Assembly: GCA_036426205.1 (NCBI GenBank)
Contig: CM071568.1
Location: 46,330,483-46,394,482 of the forward strand
From: Ascaphus truei
Taxonomy: Eukaryota > Chordata > Amphibia > Anura > Ascaphidae
DNA length: 64,000 nucleotides
Direction of reading: 5' to 3'
Position numbers and translations under genes: made by a program. Below are positions 47,313 through 58,092 of this stretch, in pieces. The notes beneath the pieces were generated by a model. The model saw only the letters and a list, made by a program, of their open reading frames with translations. It was not told the origin of the DNA and did not search any database. Position 1 is the stretch's first letter. Each line of letters opens with the position of its first letter.

Positions 47313-49344
47313 TTTATTTATAAACTATTTTACCAGGAACTAATACATTGAGAGTTACCTCTCATTTTCAAGTATGTCCTGGGCACAGAGTTAAGACAAA
47401 TAATACATGGTTACAAATACAGTTACATAAATGAGCAGGGTATACATTATATAAAAGACATTGGATGCACAGTTAAAGATAATATATATTATGGGCGTGT
47501 CAAACAGTTACAGACCAGATTAAAATGTGTGACAGCCTTAGATTTGAAAGAACTTAAACTGGTGGTGGATGTGAGAGTCTCTGGTAGGTTGTTCCAGTTT
47601 TGGGGTGCACGGTAAGAGAAGGAGGAACGGCCGGATACTTTGTTGAGCCTTGGGACCATGAACAGTCTTTTGGAGTCTGATCTCAGATGATAGGTGCTGC
47701 ATGTGGTAGGGGTGAGGAGCTTGATCAGGTAGCTGGATAGCTTGCCCATAAAGAATTTGAAGGCAAGACAGGAAAGGTGAACTTTGCGCCTAGACTCGAG
47801 TGATGACCAATCTAGTTCTTTGAGCGTTTCGCAGTGATGTGTGTTATAGTTGCATTGGAGAACAAAACGACAAATTGAATTGTAGAGGGTGTCAAGTTTG
47901 CTAAGGTGGGTTTGAGGTGTCGAGCCATATACTATGTCTCCATAGTCAATAATTGGCATTAGCATCTGCTGTGCGATACGCTTTCTGACCAGGAGACTTA
48001 GGGAGGATTTGTTCCTGTAAAGTACCCCTAGTTTGGCATAGGTCTTGGTTGTCAGGGTATCAATGTGCATCCCAAATGTTAAGTGGGAGTCAAACAAGAT
48101 GCCCAGGTATTTAAAACTAGTGACAGGGGTTAGGGGGGTGTTAGTTCTAATCTGGAGTTCAGTCGCTGGAAGCTTTAAAAACTTAGTCTTGGTCCCAAAT
48201 ACCATTGTTACAGTCTTGTCAGTGTTTAAAAACAGTTTGTTTTGGGAAATCCATTTTTCGAGTCTCAAAAAGTCAGCCTGAAGTATGTGTTGAAGGTCGG
48301 AGAGGCTATGGCTGTATGCATATAGGATTGTGTCATCTGCATACATGTGTATTGAGGCTTCCTGACAAGCTGTGGGAAGATCATTGATGAACACTGGGAA
48401 GAGTAGGGGCCCCAGAACAGAGCCTTGCGGTACACCACAGGTGATATCCAGGGGGTTGGAGTTAGAGCCTGAGATGGACACATGTTGGGTTCTACCTGAT
48501 AGGTAGGACTGAAACCAGTTTAAAGCATGCTTCCCTATTCCAGAGCTCTGGAGTTTGTTAAGCAGGATAGCATGATCAACAGTATCAAAAGCCTTTGCAA
48601 AATCTAGGAATACTGCACCAGTGAGTTGACCCCGTTCCATTTTAAACTGGATTTCATTGCAAACTTTTAGCAGGGTAGTTACGGTAGAGTGTTTGGGGCG
48701 AAAGCCAGATTGGAATTGGCTAGGGAAATTTGTCTTGTTATAGTAATCGCTTAATTGGGAGTGGACACATTTTTCCATGACTTTGGATAGGATTGGGAGA
48801 AGGGAGATTGGCCTGTAGTTTGAGACAGTGTTTTTGTCCCCACTTTTGAAGATTGGGACAACTCTGGCAGCTTTCCAGGTCTTAGGAATATGGCCTGCAG
48901 ACAGGATAGAGTTAACTATGGAAGCAATTGGTTTGGCAATTGCTGGGGCGCCAAGTCTTAGGAACCTAGATTGTAGTAAGTCAGGTCCACATTGCTGCTT
49001 AGTTTTAATTTGTGTAATCTCCTCTTCGGATACTGGGCCAAATTGAAAATTGTGGGCAGTGTTGGAAGGGAGTGGGGCTATAGGGGTACTCCCAGGATGA
49101 GATTCAGGTTTGTGGTTGGGTTGCGTTTCACTAATAAGTTAGTAGCACACCCCACAAAGTAATCATTGAATGCATTTGCAATGTCCGTGGGGTTTGTCAT
49201 AGTAATATCACCCTTAGTGATATTACTTGGCTGTTGATGGTTAGAAGGCTGGAATATGTTGTTGATAACCTTCCAGAAGTTAGCTGGGTTTGATGTATTC
49301 TGGAGGAGATTGTCAGAGTAATATTGTGCTTTTGCATATAACAC
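47313..49344 (-). mobile_element. Jockey-superfamily LINE (L2/CR1-like), nested in L1
   Basis: Its 3' end lies at 47313 next to a ttatttatttat tail on the + strand, and its 5' truncation point at about 49344. Its 3' UTR text (ccaggaactaatacattgag, caagtatgtcctgggcacag) recurs at 39197-39310 and 61605-61690, so the family is moderately repeated. It interrupts the L1 ORF2 and so is younger. Confidence 0.8.
47489..49344 (-). pseudogene. LINE reverse transcriptase, one frameshift
   Basis: Open on the - strand from 49081 to 47489, about 530 codons; the first Met is at 48778 but the frame clearly extends upstream. Blocks in order: ISLLPILSKVMEKCV, FQSGFRPKHSTVTTLLK, FLDFAKAFDTVDHAILL, CGVPQGSVLGPLLF, MYADDTILYA (catalytic YADD), TSFKYLGILFDSHL, then a C-terminal region MPIIDYGDIVYG and RSSFSYRAPQNWNNLP typical of the CR1/L2 group. 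Upstream, 49344-49078 in another frame reads NPANFWKVINNIFQPS and NAFNDYFVG, normal for the segment just before the RT. A single-base deletion near 49090 separates the two. The endonuclease is missing through 5' truncation. It is the longest protein-coding frame in the window, and belongs to a transposon, not the host. Confidence 0.88.
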
Positions 49345-49662
49345 AAAGAAAAGTGCTTAGGCGCTACGTGCAATAAAATAAAATAAAATACTCACAATAA
49401 TAACACAATATGTACAGGGCAGCCAGGAACACTAGCAGAACAACATCAGAGAGAACACAAAGAACATATACAGACCAGCGCCCAAAAAGAATCCAAAGTC
49501 CCTAATAGAGTCCAAACAGATGGAAGGGATGATAATCCAAATACTCCAATCACTGTAAAATCTCCAATCCGGGGGTCCGTGACATAGGGACAGAAACAAA
49601 GAAAAATAATAGTGTAATACGTAATGTTAAAATGGGACAAACAACGTGAACCACTAAACACT
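49345..49662. repeat. Unclassified repeat nested in L1
   Basis: Sits between the truncated LINE and the resumption of L1 ORF2 at WEAHKAV (near 49670, - strand). On the - strand it ends gcacgtagcgcctaagcac then ttttctttgtgtt. Reads of its frame are not L1. Could be the tail part of a non-autonomous retroelement. Confidence 0.4.
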
Positions 49663-49883
49663 AAATTGACTGCTTTGTGGGCTTCCCAGAGAGTGGTCAG
49701 GCTTTCAGATGAACCTTTATTTAACTTTAAATAATCTTCCAATAAATTCCCTATTTCCTCCTCAATCTCGGTCTGATTCAGAAGTGAATCATTTACTGTA
49801 GACACTATTGAAAAACCTCTGGTCTAATAAAAGGGGGTTTCAGGACCAACTCCACTGGAGCATGGTCTGACCATGTTATAGGG
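49663..49883 (-). pseudogene. L1 ORF2 segment between two insertions
   Basis: 49805-49665 reads NQTEIEEEIGNLLEDYLKLN and LTTLWEAHKAV, matching the WEAxKAVIRG block of L1 ORF2; near 49840 DHAPVELV corresponds to the SDHxPV end of the endonuclease. This ties the split halves together. Confidence 0.75.
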
Positions 49884-50129
49884 CAGAGGTGGGTAACCTA
49901 TTTTTCAATGTAGCCACAGGTATGGCGAATGAGAACTGAAAATTGCCACACCATGTAAAAATTGAGAAATTAGGTTGCTCAATCGAACATTTAAAGCACA
50001 CAGTGTTCGTCTGCTTCCCTCACCTCAGCACTATCACCTGCTGCTGGTTCACTTCGTTGACTCAGAAAGCAGAAAACAGCACACGCCGTCAAGAAAAAAA
50101 ATATTTTACTGTGGGAACTGTCAAACTCA

Positions 50130-50712
50130 AATTCGCCTCCCCTGCTGAAATCACTCTCCTGGCTTCCTATCAAATCCCGCACGTCACACTCAATTTTCCT
50201 CCTCATTTTTAAAGCTTTACACTCTTCTAGCCCTCCCTAAATGTCAGCCCTAATTTCTCGCTATACACCATCCCGACTCTTGCGTTCTGCTCAAGGATGC
50301 TTTCTCTCTACCCCCATTTGTATCTAAAGGCCTCTCCCGCCTTAAACATTTCTCACTGACTGCCCCACACATGTGGAATGCCCCTCCCCTCAAACCCACC
50401 TTAAGACACACTTGCTTAAAGAAGCATATTAGTAGCACCGTGGCTAACACTATACACCTGATACATAAAACTTGGCCCCCAGCAGACGCACTTACCAGAA
50501 TGCCCTCCTACTGTCTCTGTATGTTCTTCCTACCTACCAATTACATTGTAAGCTCCTCGGAGCAGGGACTCCTCTTTCGAAATGTTACTTTTATGTCTGA
50601 AGCACTTATTCTCTTGATCTGTTATTTGTATTATTTGTTATTTATATGATTATCATGTGTATTACTGTATTACTACAGTGAAGCGCTATATAAATAAAGA
50701 CATACATACAGT
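50130..50712 (+). mobile_element. L2 LINE 3' end
   Basis: The + strand shows tcactctcctggcttcctat, then broken coding text equivalent to ISRYTPSRLLRSAQGC and a THLKTHLLK-like end. The 3' UTR follows with attgtaagctcctcggagc, agggactcc and finally gaagcgctatataaataaag plus a catacata tail. This is the reference 3' end used here to recognise the short L2 pieces at 10634, 26345, 27335 and 35255. Confidence 0.8.
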
Positions 50713-50726
50713 ACATACAGTCTCCA

Positions 50727-50804
50727 CAATTTAATGGCCAATTCGCCACTTGTGGCGATTGGCGACAATTTAATGGCCAATTCGCCACTTGTGGCGATTG
50801 GCGA
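50727..50804. repeat. 39-bp tandem repeat, two units, each a hairpin
   Basis: Two identical 39-bp units 39 bp apart. Each contains gccaattcgccac followed by gtggcgattggc, a 12-bp imperfect inverted repeat. Confidence 0.9.
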
Positions 50805-50820
50805 CAGGGTTGCCCACCTC

Positions 50821-51166
50821 GATTATATTTGTTTGGGCGACTTGATCCAAAAGATTCGCAGAGACAAATATGAAGTATAGTCAATTCTTGTATAAATATC
50901 GAGATGGGGAGAATAAAATGTATAGTCTCTTTGGCTTTTATTCTTAGTGCGCCAAGCATCTTCTAGCATAAATTCTTTGTGAGTTGCCTAAAACTTCTTG
51001 ATTTGTTAAATATATAATTCGCTAATTTTTGATTTGGCGACGAGGACTTGTCCAGATCGGGATTCAGGGTCATATTAAAATCTCCGCCTAGTATTACATC
51101 CCCTGGGGGGGTTCCCCAATTTCTTCAAGGATTCATTAAAAAAATTTGATTTGTTGATCATTCGGA

Positions 51167-51221
<55 letters not shown>

Positions 51222-51540
51222 CTAGGGTTACCTTAATCCCCCACAAAAAAACATCAGCATTATAAATCTACCCTCCTTATCTCTTTCTATTTCTTCTAAT
51301 TGGAATGGGACATATCAGAATAGCTACTCCTCTTTTTCTACTTGGTAAAAGTAGAATAGTATGCTAATGGGTAGGTACCCCAAAAAGTGTTGGGTGGGTC
51401 CTGGAGAAACAAAATATTTGCCTGCATTTTCTTAAATTCTCTCAGGGCTAGTCTCCTTTTGATATTCGAGGTTAGTCTCTTTACATTTAGAGTGACTACT
51501 TTTATAGATAGTTGATTAGTCATGGGATACATGTTAAAGC
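50821..51540 (-). pseudogene. L1 ORF2 endonuclease part
   Basis: 51532-51338 reads IKVVTLNVKRLTSNIKRR and ANILFLQDPPNTFW, the N-terminal blocks of the L1 apurinic-like endonuclease (TxNVxGL...DIxxLQET). After a TA microsatellite, broken frames near 51000-50830 give DAWR and RDYTFYSPHLDIYTRIDY, the DxWR...YTxYSxxxxxxSRID blocks. Dead because of stops and the microsatellite. Confidence 0.75.
51168..51218. repeat. (TA)n microsatellite within L1 endonuclease
   Basis: About 25 TA units breaking the endonuclease frame. Confidence 0.95.
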
Positions 51541-51949
51541 TAGCTCTCAGTTTATCCTAATATATAATATATATTGTGTGTGTGTCGGTGTCGTTACCTG
51601 ATCTTGATGACTTACTATGAGGGGAGACGGATTCTCCCTTTTGATCTGTGATGGTACTGGGGGGGGGGGGGGGAGGGAGAAAAATGAGGGAACAAACAGT
51701 AAAACACAAGAATAACAAAGAGTATATGGGGGGGATGGACCTACTGTCCACCCTAAAACTTTTTAACAATTGGTCCTTCTCTGGACCAAAATAAAGGGCT
51801 AACAGAACCCCAAATAGGGAGGGGGGGACACAAGCCTTGAGGGTTTAATTAGTAAAATCATTAGGATCAGATTATTCACAGACATTTAACAAAAATAACT
51901 TTGAGTCTTTGGAAAGTCCTCTTTCTCTTAGATTTCTTGCTCCTCACCG

Positions 51950-53068
51950 TGATCCAATGGGACCTCAGGGGAATAGCAAAAGTTTGCCGCAGATATCATA
52001 AACTCTGAGCCGCCAACCTCTTCTACCAGCTGATCAAACTTTAACCGTGGAGACAGGACGCTTTGCTCCATCAGGTCGGGTTGGCAATATCAGGCACTTC
52101 TGGACTTCCCCTTTTTCACTCTATTGTGAGGCTTCCGGTGGTCTTTCGGTCCTCGGGGAACACTGCGGTTTTGCAGACAGCTGGCCGTGTACACCAAGGG
52201 CTCCTAGGAAATTCCCCGCCTCTTCCGGGAACCTTAATGAACATTGCCTCCCGTCTTTGTTTCCGACTAGTCGGAATGAGAAAGCCCGTCTATAGCGGAT
52301 CTCGTTATCTCTGATGACCGCTGGATTGGACAGAGGCTTCTTCTTGAGATTGTAGACTGGAAAGATCATGGAAAATCTGGATCCTAGAGTCATCAAAGTC
52401 CACATATTCTTGATTCCTGCAACCTCTCATTATTTTCTACTTAGTGGTATAATCGTGTAGTTTGACTATTACGTTCCTGCATTTCCGAGGGTCTGCAAAT
52501 CTTGGACCTAAGGCTCGGTGTGCTTTGTCCATAGTGACAAGCGACAGAACGATTAGGGTATATAGTTTTGTTAGATAGGGTTTCAACTCACCCGAATCAA
52601 CTGCTTCCGGGATATTACTTACTCTAAGGTTTTGCCTTCTTTACTGATTTTCCAAATCATCGACGGTATAATTCAGGTTCCTGATTTTGTCGTTAAGTCT
52701 GAATAACTCGTCTTTTATTGAGCCCTGACTCTGCAGGGATTCTTCGAGTTTATTTTCCAGCTGCAGTGTTCGCTCCGTTACGGAGTCAGATCTGCCTTAA
52801 AATCAGCAACACCCTTATCAAGAAACCCTTGAAAGAAACCCGGCATCTCCCTAAACACTCCCCTTTGGGGGTGATTTGGGAATTATCTTCTGTGTCTTGA
52901 TCTTGTTCTGTGTCAATAAAATGTCCCACTTGTTGTTGTGGCTGATCCTGTTATTCCTGTACACGCGCGGGCTCCATCTTGAATTTCGGGAACCGGACCA
53001 GCCGTTTTTGTGAGGTAACGGGACACTGAGGGGGTTAGTGGCATTCTATTTTTTTTTTTGGGAGGCAT
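51950..53068 (-). pseudogene. L1 ORF1 remnant
   Basis: Starts MPPKKKNRMPLTPS at 53068 on the - strand. Further on, LEDSLQSQGSIKDELFRLND-like coiled-coil text appears (about 52750-52680), then NLRVSNIPEAVDSGELKPYL and MDKAHRALGPRFADPRKC (about 52630-52500), the RNA-binding domain of L1 ORF1 (RxxNIPE...DRAHRALG). FDDSRIQIFHDLSS near 52390 begins the C-terminal domain, equivalent to the I-x-I-F-x-D-L-S block. Interrupted by stops and frameshifts. Confidence 0.75.
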
Positions 53069-53215
53069 CCCTGAAGTTTCTGCTGGTGGGAGGAGGTCTC
53101 TGAAAGAAATTTTAGCTGGTTTGGAGGTCTAAATCATCCGCGATCGTAGCGGAGTCCATGGAGCAGCTTCAGAGAGCTCCCATCCTCCTCGATGCTGCGT
53201 ACGCGCTCCCCGAGT

Positions 53216-54439
53216 TTATTGTTTTACTTATTTTATCGCACTGCCCAAAAATATGTAGAGTATGTTATAAATGTGTTTGCTGTTAATTTAATTGCAACAC
53301 AAATTAGATTGTGATACATAATATGACTGTATTGCCAAATGCATGGATTTGCCTGCTGCTTTTTAATATTTTTTTTTTATTAAAATCAAGTTGCACGTTG
53401 CCTAAAAAAAAAAAAAAAAGTCTATTTTGACAAACATATTTTTTTGAGTAACATTTTTTCCATTGACTTCAATGGCTTTAGACAACTTGTTGCCAGCTCC
53501 CAGCAGGTTGTGGCTTCTTTCAGAAGCTGTCTCCAGCCTAAAACATTTTTGAAGTTACGGTCAAAATAAAAGCAGCAGAGTTTAAAAAAAAAAAAAAAAA
53601 TTTGCTTATTTGTGTTTTTTCTGGGAATTCCTAGGCAATTAGCAGCAGGAATTTACACATCAGAAAAATCTGTCTTTAATACAGTAATAATTTATTTTTA
53701 TTTTTTAACCGCGGACCATGTACATAGAATTTGTAGGCATAATGAGTCGCTACAGCTAATGTTGGTGCTTGAAGCACAGGGGAGATTGACCAGGCAGTGT
53801 CATAACTGACTCACAAATACTTGCAGTCGTGAGCCAATCCAGCCCTCTCTCCCTTACCTGTTCTGCTGAGGAATTGGAGCACAGTTGGCAGCTCCGATCA
53901 TTTGACTTCAGCATTTTTTCAAACTGCGACTGTCAAGTCCACGGTCACGGTGGCGCGCACTACGGCGAGCGTGCCACACACCACAGCACTCTGTGGCAGG
54001 CCCCGATGGCTGTGTGCGCGCAAAGCACTGTGACGCGTACGCTAGCATGGAAGACAATAATTTTGCATCCCGCGCAGCCAATGGCAGAGCGCCCCCCCCC
54101 CCCCCTCATGGCCCTGCTCCCCTACAGACCACCGATCGTGTCTGTAGTCTATGAACGCGCTGCCAGGCGCGCGTGCAGCGGGTAGGACTGTGGCCGTAGC
54201 AGCCTGTAGTAAGATCATGTTACTGAGAAACAGGCAAAAGGCCTGAAGCCTTGCTGAGCAGTAATGTCTGCTCATCCAGATATCTTGGGCGCCTTGCCTG
54301 AAGGCAAAGGTAACACATATCTGAGGTACCTACAGCCTTTTTCTGGGACCACTCTTTGCCCAAGCTGCTCTGATATTGCCTAAATTTTGACTCTGTCTTG
54401 TATACTGTACATACATATTGATTCCGGTTTTAAGTGTTT
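53216..54439. other. Repeat-like sequence of unknown class, GC-rich at 53930-54200
   Basis: Contains A/T homopolymers at 53370, 53403 and 53584, ttgacttcaatggcttta near 53464, and a CpG-rich block (cacggtggcgcgcactacgg). MITE-like in texture but I could not define its ends. The 118-residue frame at 53829-54185 follows the base composition. Confidence 0.3.
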
Positions 54440-55195
54440 ATTTTTATTTGTATACATGTTTCCCCGCCCCCACACCCCCAACATGGGAGATCTTGTCATG
54501 ACTATTGTTATGTGTAGTGCTGGTTACCTGTGAGGTACAGGAGAGCTGAGGTACCCGCAATGTAATGGGGGAAGACAGGTAGACTTTTGGGGATTCCTCT
54601 GGTTCTTTCTTCTTAGTGTCAGCGCCTCCAGACATAGGGGTCTTCAGCAAGGCTGAAGGCGGTCCCCACTATGACAGTCCTTACTTTTAATACCTCCCTC
54701 CACACAGACTGCCGCAGAGCCAGAAGTATTAATGAGGCTAGTCTTTATTACAGCAGCCACTGCTGGTGTAGGTACAGTGTACTGTATGCTCCAGTTGATA
54801 AAGTAATACCTGGCTTCTGGATGGTACTGGCGTGCAGGTAATGGTGAGGCCTGTCTGGGTTAGTTAGTGCCTCAACTCATGAGGGACTGAGCACATGTCT
54901 CACTCCCAGCCAGGAAGAGAACTCAGAGCTCCTACCCCATGAAGGGATAGTATGGAACCCCAATCACTAACTGAAGGACCCACCCCTAAGGGCTAAACTT
55001 CATACTATAATTTAGGCTCTTCCTTCCAGTAGCTCAAAGAGGGAGGGCCAAATATATGCACCACCACTCCAGTCACTCAGGAAGTTAGCATGAGGAGGGG
55101 GAAAACCCCATAGGATAGCCTGTCACTGTCTGTGTCTTACTAGAACTTAAATGGCAGGAAGGTAGAGAGATAGCTGGACCAGCCTTCGCTATATG
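54440..55195 (-). mobile_element. LTR-like segment
   Basis: On the - strand there is AATAAA (gctgtaataaagactagcc near 54745), a gggaccgccttcagcc stretch and then tctggaggcgctgacac (near 54625), the same ggaggcgctg phrase that follows the LTR-like block at 39660-40430. Suggests an LTR plus primer-binding site; no gag or pol frame remains. Confidence 0.35.
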
Positions 55196-55390
55196 TTAAA
55201 TCGGTGGGGGGGGGGGTGTTAATGGTGTTTTCATTTTATAAAAAAAAAATCTGTGTTTATCGGTGTTCACAAGGAAACTCTGTACAGAAATTACTGGTCT
55301 AAGGTCACAAGGAGAAATAACACTAGGGTTTAAACCGGGCACGTCCGGGTAAAGGACACTGATCTTCCCACCACCCAACTCCTTCAGCTT
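55196..55390 (+). repeat. MIR/L2-like SINE fragment
   Basis: Contains ctggtctaaggtcacaagg and gggtttaaaccgggc, the order of the MIR/L2-type 3' core, as at 57146-57362. A G run is at 55206-55217. Confidence 0.45.
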
Positions 55391-55894
55391 TGTGAATCTT
55401 CTACATTTATTGTTGCCTAAAACGGTTATTATTCAGTTCAATGTTCTTGATTTCTAGGTGTGAAGTCTTAAGGTAGTTTGTAACCGCAGGCACAAAAAAT
55501 AAACACATTAGCCACATAATTGTCTGCCTTAAATAGATGAAACCATGCATACCCTCATGATGGTAGTATAATTAGTTTACACACAACAAGAAGCGTAACT
55601 GTATACAGTAAGTAGACAATAATTTACCATGAAAGAAATAAAGCAAAGTTTTCAAAAGCCACCCAAAGCTTTTGCTTACATTTAGGCTTTAAATGTTTAA
55701 CGCCTTGAGCACGGTGTGATGTCCAGTTAGGGTGACCAGATTTTCAAATGTAGAAACCAGGGCACACAAAAAAATTGTTTACATTGTAAAACAAATGACA
55801 TAATTTAAAAATAAATATTATAATTGTTTGTCTAATAGCGTCCCCATTTATGCTGTATTATTGATATCTTTCGTTTCCTAACATTACACAAACT
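55391..55894. other. Intronic sequence, possible repeat end at 55730
   Basis: The phrase gggtgaccagattttcaaat near 55734 looks like the start of an interspersed repeat that contains the pyrimidine tract below. Nothing coding. Confidence 0.3.
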
Positions 55895-56262
55895 CTCCCC
55901 TCTCTCTCTCTTCCCCCCCTCTCCCTCCCCTTCTCCCCCCCCCCTTCTCCCCCCCCCCTCCATCTCACCCCCCTTTCCCTCTCCCCCCCATTTATCTCAC
56001 ACATAATCTCCCCTATTATTTGTCACCCCATTCCTCCATTCTCTCTCCCCCTTATCCTTTCATTATCTCTCTCCCTCCTCCCTCTCCCCATCCTTCCATT
56101 CTATCCCCCCTCCCTATCCTTTAATTATCTCTCCCCCCATTCTCTCTCCCCCCTTTTTCTCCCCATCCCTTCATCATATCTTTCTCCTCCCGTCCTCTCC
56201 GCATCCCACCATTCTCTCTCTCTTTCTCCCCCCCCCTCATACTCTTTCCCTCCACTCTCTCT
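55895..56262. repeat. C/T-rich low-complexity tract
   Basis: Mostly ctctcccccc-like with short attatctct interruptions, similar to 8969-9357. Confidence 0.9.
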
Positions 56263-57145
56263 TCTCTCAGAGGAAAGCTAAAAACAGTGCCATTTTAACG
56301 ATTTTGAGAAAATTGTTGGGACTGTCCCGGCTAAACCATCATGACTTTTGGCTCCTTCTCTAACGAGGAATGTGAAGGGAAGAGGAGCCCCTCGCTTTGT
56401 TTCCATTACCTCGTGGTGAGGTAGCGATCATGTGATCACTCGGGCGCCCCACAGGATCACAAGGGCACTAAATAATCCATGTGGATCAATCCAAATAAGT
56501 AGTCTTGATCCACGCATGCAATGCAATTGCATTAGAGCCAAGATTCACCCATTCCCTTTTGCCTTAATATACTGCACCATTATTGTGTATATTTTTTTAT
56601 TTTTTGGGTGTGTTCCTGAGAATACCGCTCCCTTCCCCCCACCCCGTGGATCAAAACTAATTATGTAAGGAATCTGTACATATTCCTTGGAAGGTGGAGA
56701 AGTGTGTTCTTCTGGGATACACACCACTCTTAAGTATTGTATTCTGTTATTGCACTTAATTACAATAAGGTGTCTATTAGCGCCGGTACAAGTCATTTGG
56801 TTGCACGATCAATCCAAATAAGCCATTGGATACAATCAGGACGGATTCCATAATCCGTGGCTGGATTGTTAAAAATCCACACACGGATTAACCCCGCTCA
56901 GAGAGAGATTCCCCCACTTCCCCACGGATTATTCCATGTTTGGATTTTTTAACAATCTGGACACGGATTTCGAATTGCTCTCTAAAATAACAATCCTTTC
57001 GAAACTGCGGATTTGCCTTTTTGAGACTGATCTGGCGAAATCCGCAGACCTGCCCTGCTCTCTGAGATCGGGGAAATCCCGTGGCACCCTTTTTATCCCT
57101 TCACGGAACCCCAGGGTGAGAAACACTGGTTTAACATAATGTTCA
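56263..57145. other. Repeat-like sequence, unresolved
   Basis: The words ggattgttaaaaatccacac and cacggatta recur in partly inverted form (tttttaacaatctggacacgg) between 56860 and 56970, and ggaaccccagggtgagaaac near 57108 resembles a hAT terminus. I could not define an element. Confidence 0.3.
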
Positions 57146-57362
57146 GTAATTAATAATAATAGTATGATGTTGTATAGCGCTGCTAGTTTTACGTAGCGAT
57201 TTACAGAGACATTTTGCCCTGTGGAGTTTACAATCTATCTTTTTAGTGCCTGAAGCACAGGGAGATAAAGTGACTTGCCCAAGGTCACAAGAAGCGGACA
57301 CAGGGAATTGAACCGGGCTCCCCTGCTTCAAACTCAGTGTCAGTCAGTGTCGTTACTCACTG
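57146..57362 (+). mobile_element. MIR/L2-type SINE
   Basis: Ordered text atgttgtatagcgctgctag, gtggagtttacaatctatc, aagtgacttgcccaaggtc, acaagaagcgg and gaattgaaccgggctccc matches the layout of MIR/L2-type SINEs (GCGCTnnxx ... ACTTGCCCAAGGTCAC ... ATTGAACCCGG). Best-preserved copy here. Confidence 0.65.
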
Positions 57363-57665
57363 AGCTCACAGTTTAGATGCCATCCGCAAACTGACTGTGG
57401 AAATGCAAATAAATTTGCAAAGCACGTAAAGGTGCAATCTTGCGTAGCTTGCCAATTGTAAAGGACTCCATTAAACAAATGAAACCGTAATAAAAGCAAA
57501 GATTTGGCTGTTTTTGAAAATTTTGCAGAACTTCTTTTTTTTTTTTTTAGCAGCCTCTGAATGGCAGAGAGTTTGGCCAATCATTTATTTATTTATTTTT
57601 TACTTTGCCCCTTTTCCTGCCCTGTCTTTATCAGTCTAAAAAGATAAGGGAGGGTAAAAAAAAAG

Positions 57666-57886
57666 GACAAAGAAGAAGAAGCAGGCATACGGTCTTACTC
57701 AAAAGGAGGTTTAATATGCCATAAAGTCCAACGTTTCGGCAGTCAAATACTGCCTTTCTCAAGGTGAGACTTCACCGCGAAATAGTGCAGTCATTTTGTA
57801 TTTGCCGTAAGAAGATGGACATAGTATATGGCATATTTAAAACCTTCCTTTTGAGTAAGACCGTGTGCCTGCTTCTTCTTCTTTGT
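57666..57886. mobile_element. Foldback element with about 55-bp arms and a hammerhead-like centre
   Basis: The left arm 57666-57721 (agaagaagcaggcatacgg, tcttactcaaaagg) and the right arm 57828-57886 (ccttttgagtaagaccg, tgcctgcttcttcttc) are complementary with few mismatches. About 105 bp between them holds the motif at 57728-57763. Non-coding. Confidence 0.75.
57728..57763 (-). other. Hammerhead-like motif with 5-bp stem II
   Basis: On the - strand: CTTGAGAAA, GGCAG, loop TATTTGA, CTGCC, GAAAC, GTTGGAC. The stem GGCAG/CTGCC is perfect and GAAAC follows directly. The CTGATGA box is replaced by CTTGAGAAA, as at 2777-2813. Confidence 0.45.
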
Positions 57887-58092
57887 TCTGGAACATTTGG
57901 GACTACAGGAGCTCCCCAGGACCAGCGCACCGGCAGCTAAGTACCCCACCTCTATTACCATTGATATTGAGTGCGTGTCTCATCCTCTGTCTAGGGTAAA
58001 AAAAAAGGAACATTTTCCCCGTGTAATGTTTCTAATTTATCTTTTGAAAATATTTCAAAAGAATACTTATTGGTGTCAGATGTGGGTAAAAA

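Larger units (their letters stand above)
49884..50820. mobile_element. hAT-like element carrying an L2 fragment
   Basis: Left end CAGAGGTGGGTAACC and right end GGTTGCCCACCTC are inverted repeats in the style of hAT ends. The flanking 8-bp sequences (gttatagg, gattatat) are only a weak match. Between them lie the L2 fragment (50130-50712) and a 39-bp tandem repeat. The L2 piece could have inserted into a small hAT MITE, making a double nest inside L1. Confidence 0.5.
43935..53215 (-). mobile_element. L1 LINE, near full length, interrupted by at least four insertions
   Basis: The - strand carries, in order from high to low coordinate, ORF1 (start near 53068), the endonuclease start (51532), the RT (46004-45238), the C-terminal Cys domain (44625-44266) and an AATAAA-containing 3' end near 43970. 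Later insertions occupy 49884-50820, 49345-49662, 47313-49344 and 46512-46837. Removing them leaves roughly 5.7 kb, the length of a complete L1. Stops and frameshifts in both ORFs show it is inactive. It is the oldest element of the cluster. Confidence 0.8.

Noticed and set aside
47489..48778. 429-residue frame as a host gene
   Set aside because: It is the RT and C-terminus of a LINE with YADD and has dispersed copies in the same window.
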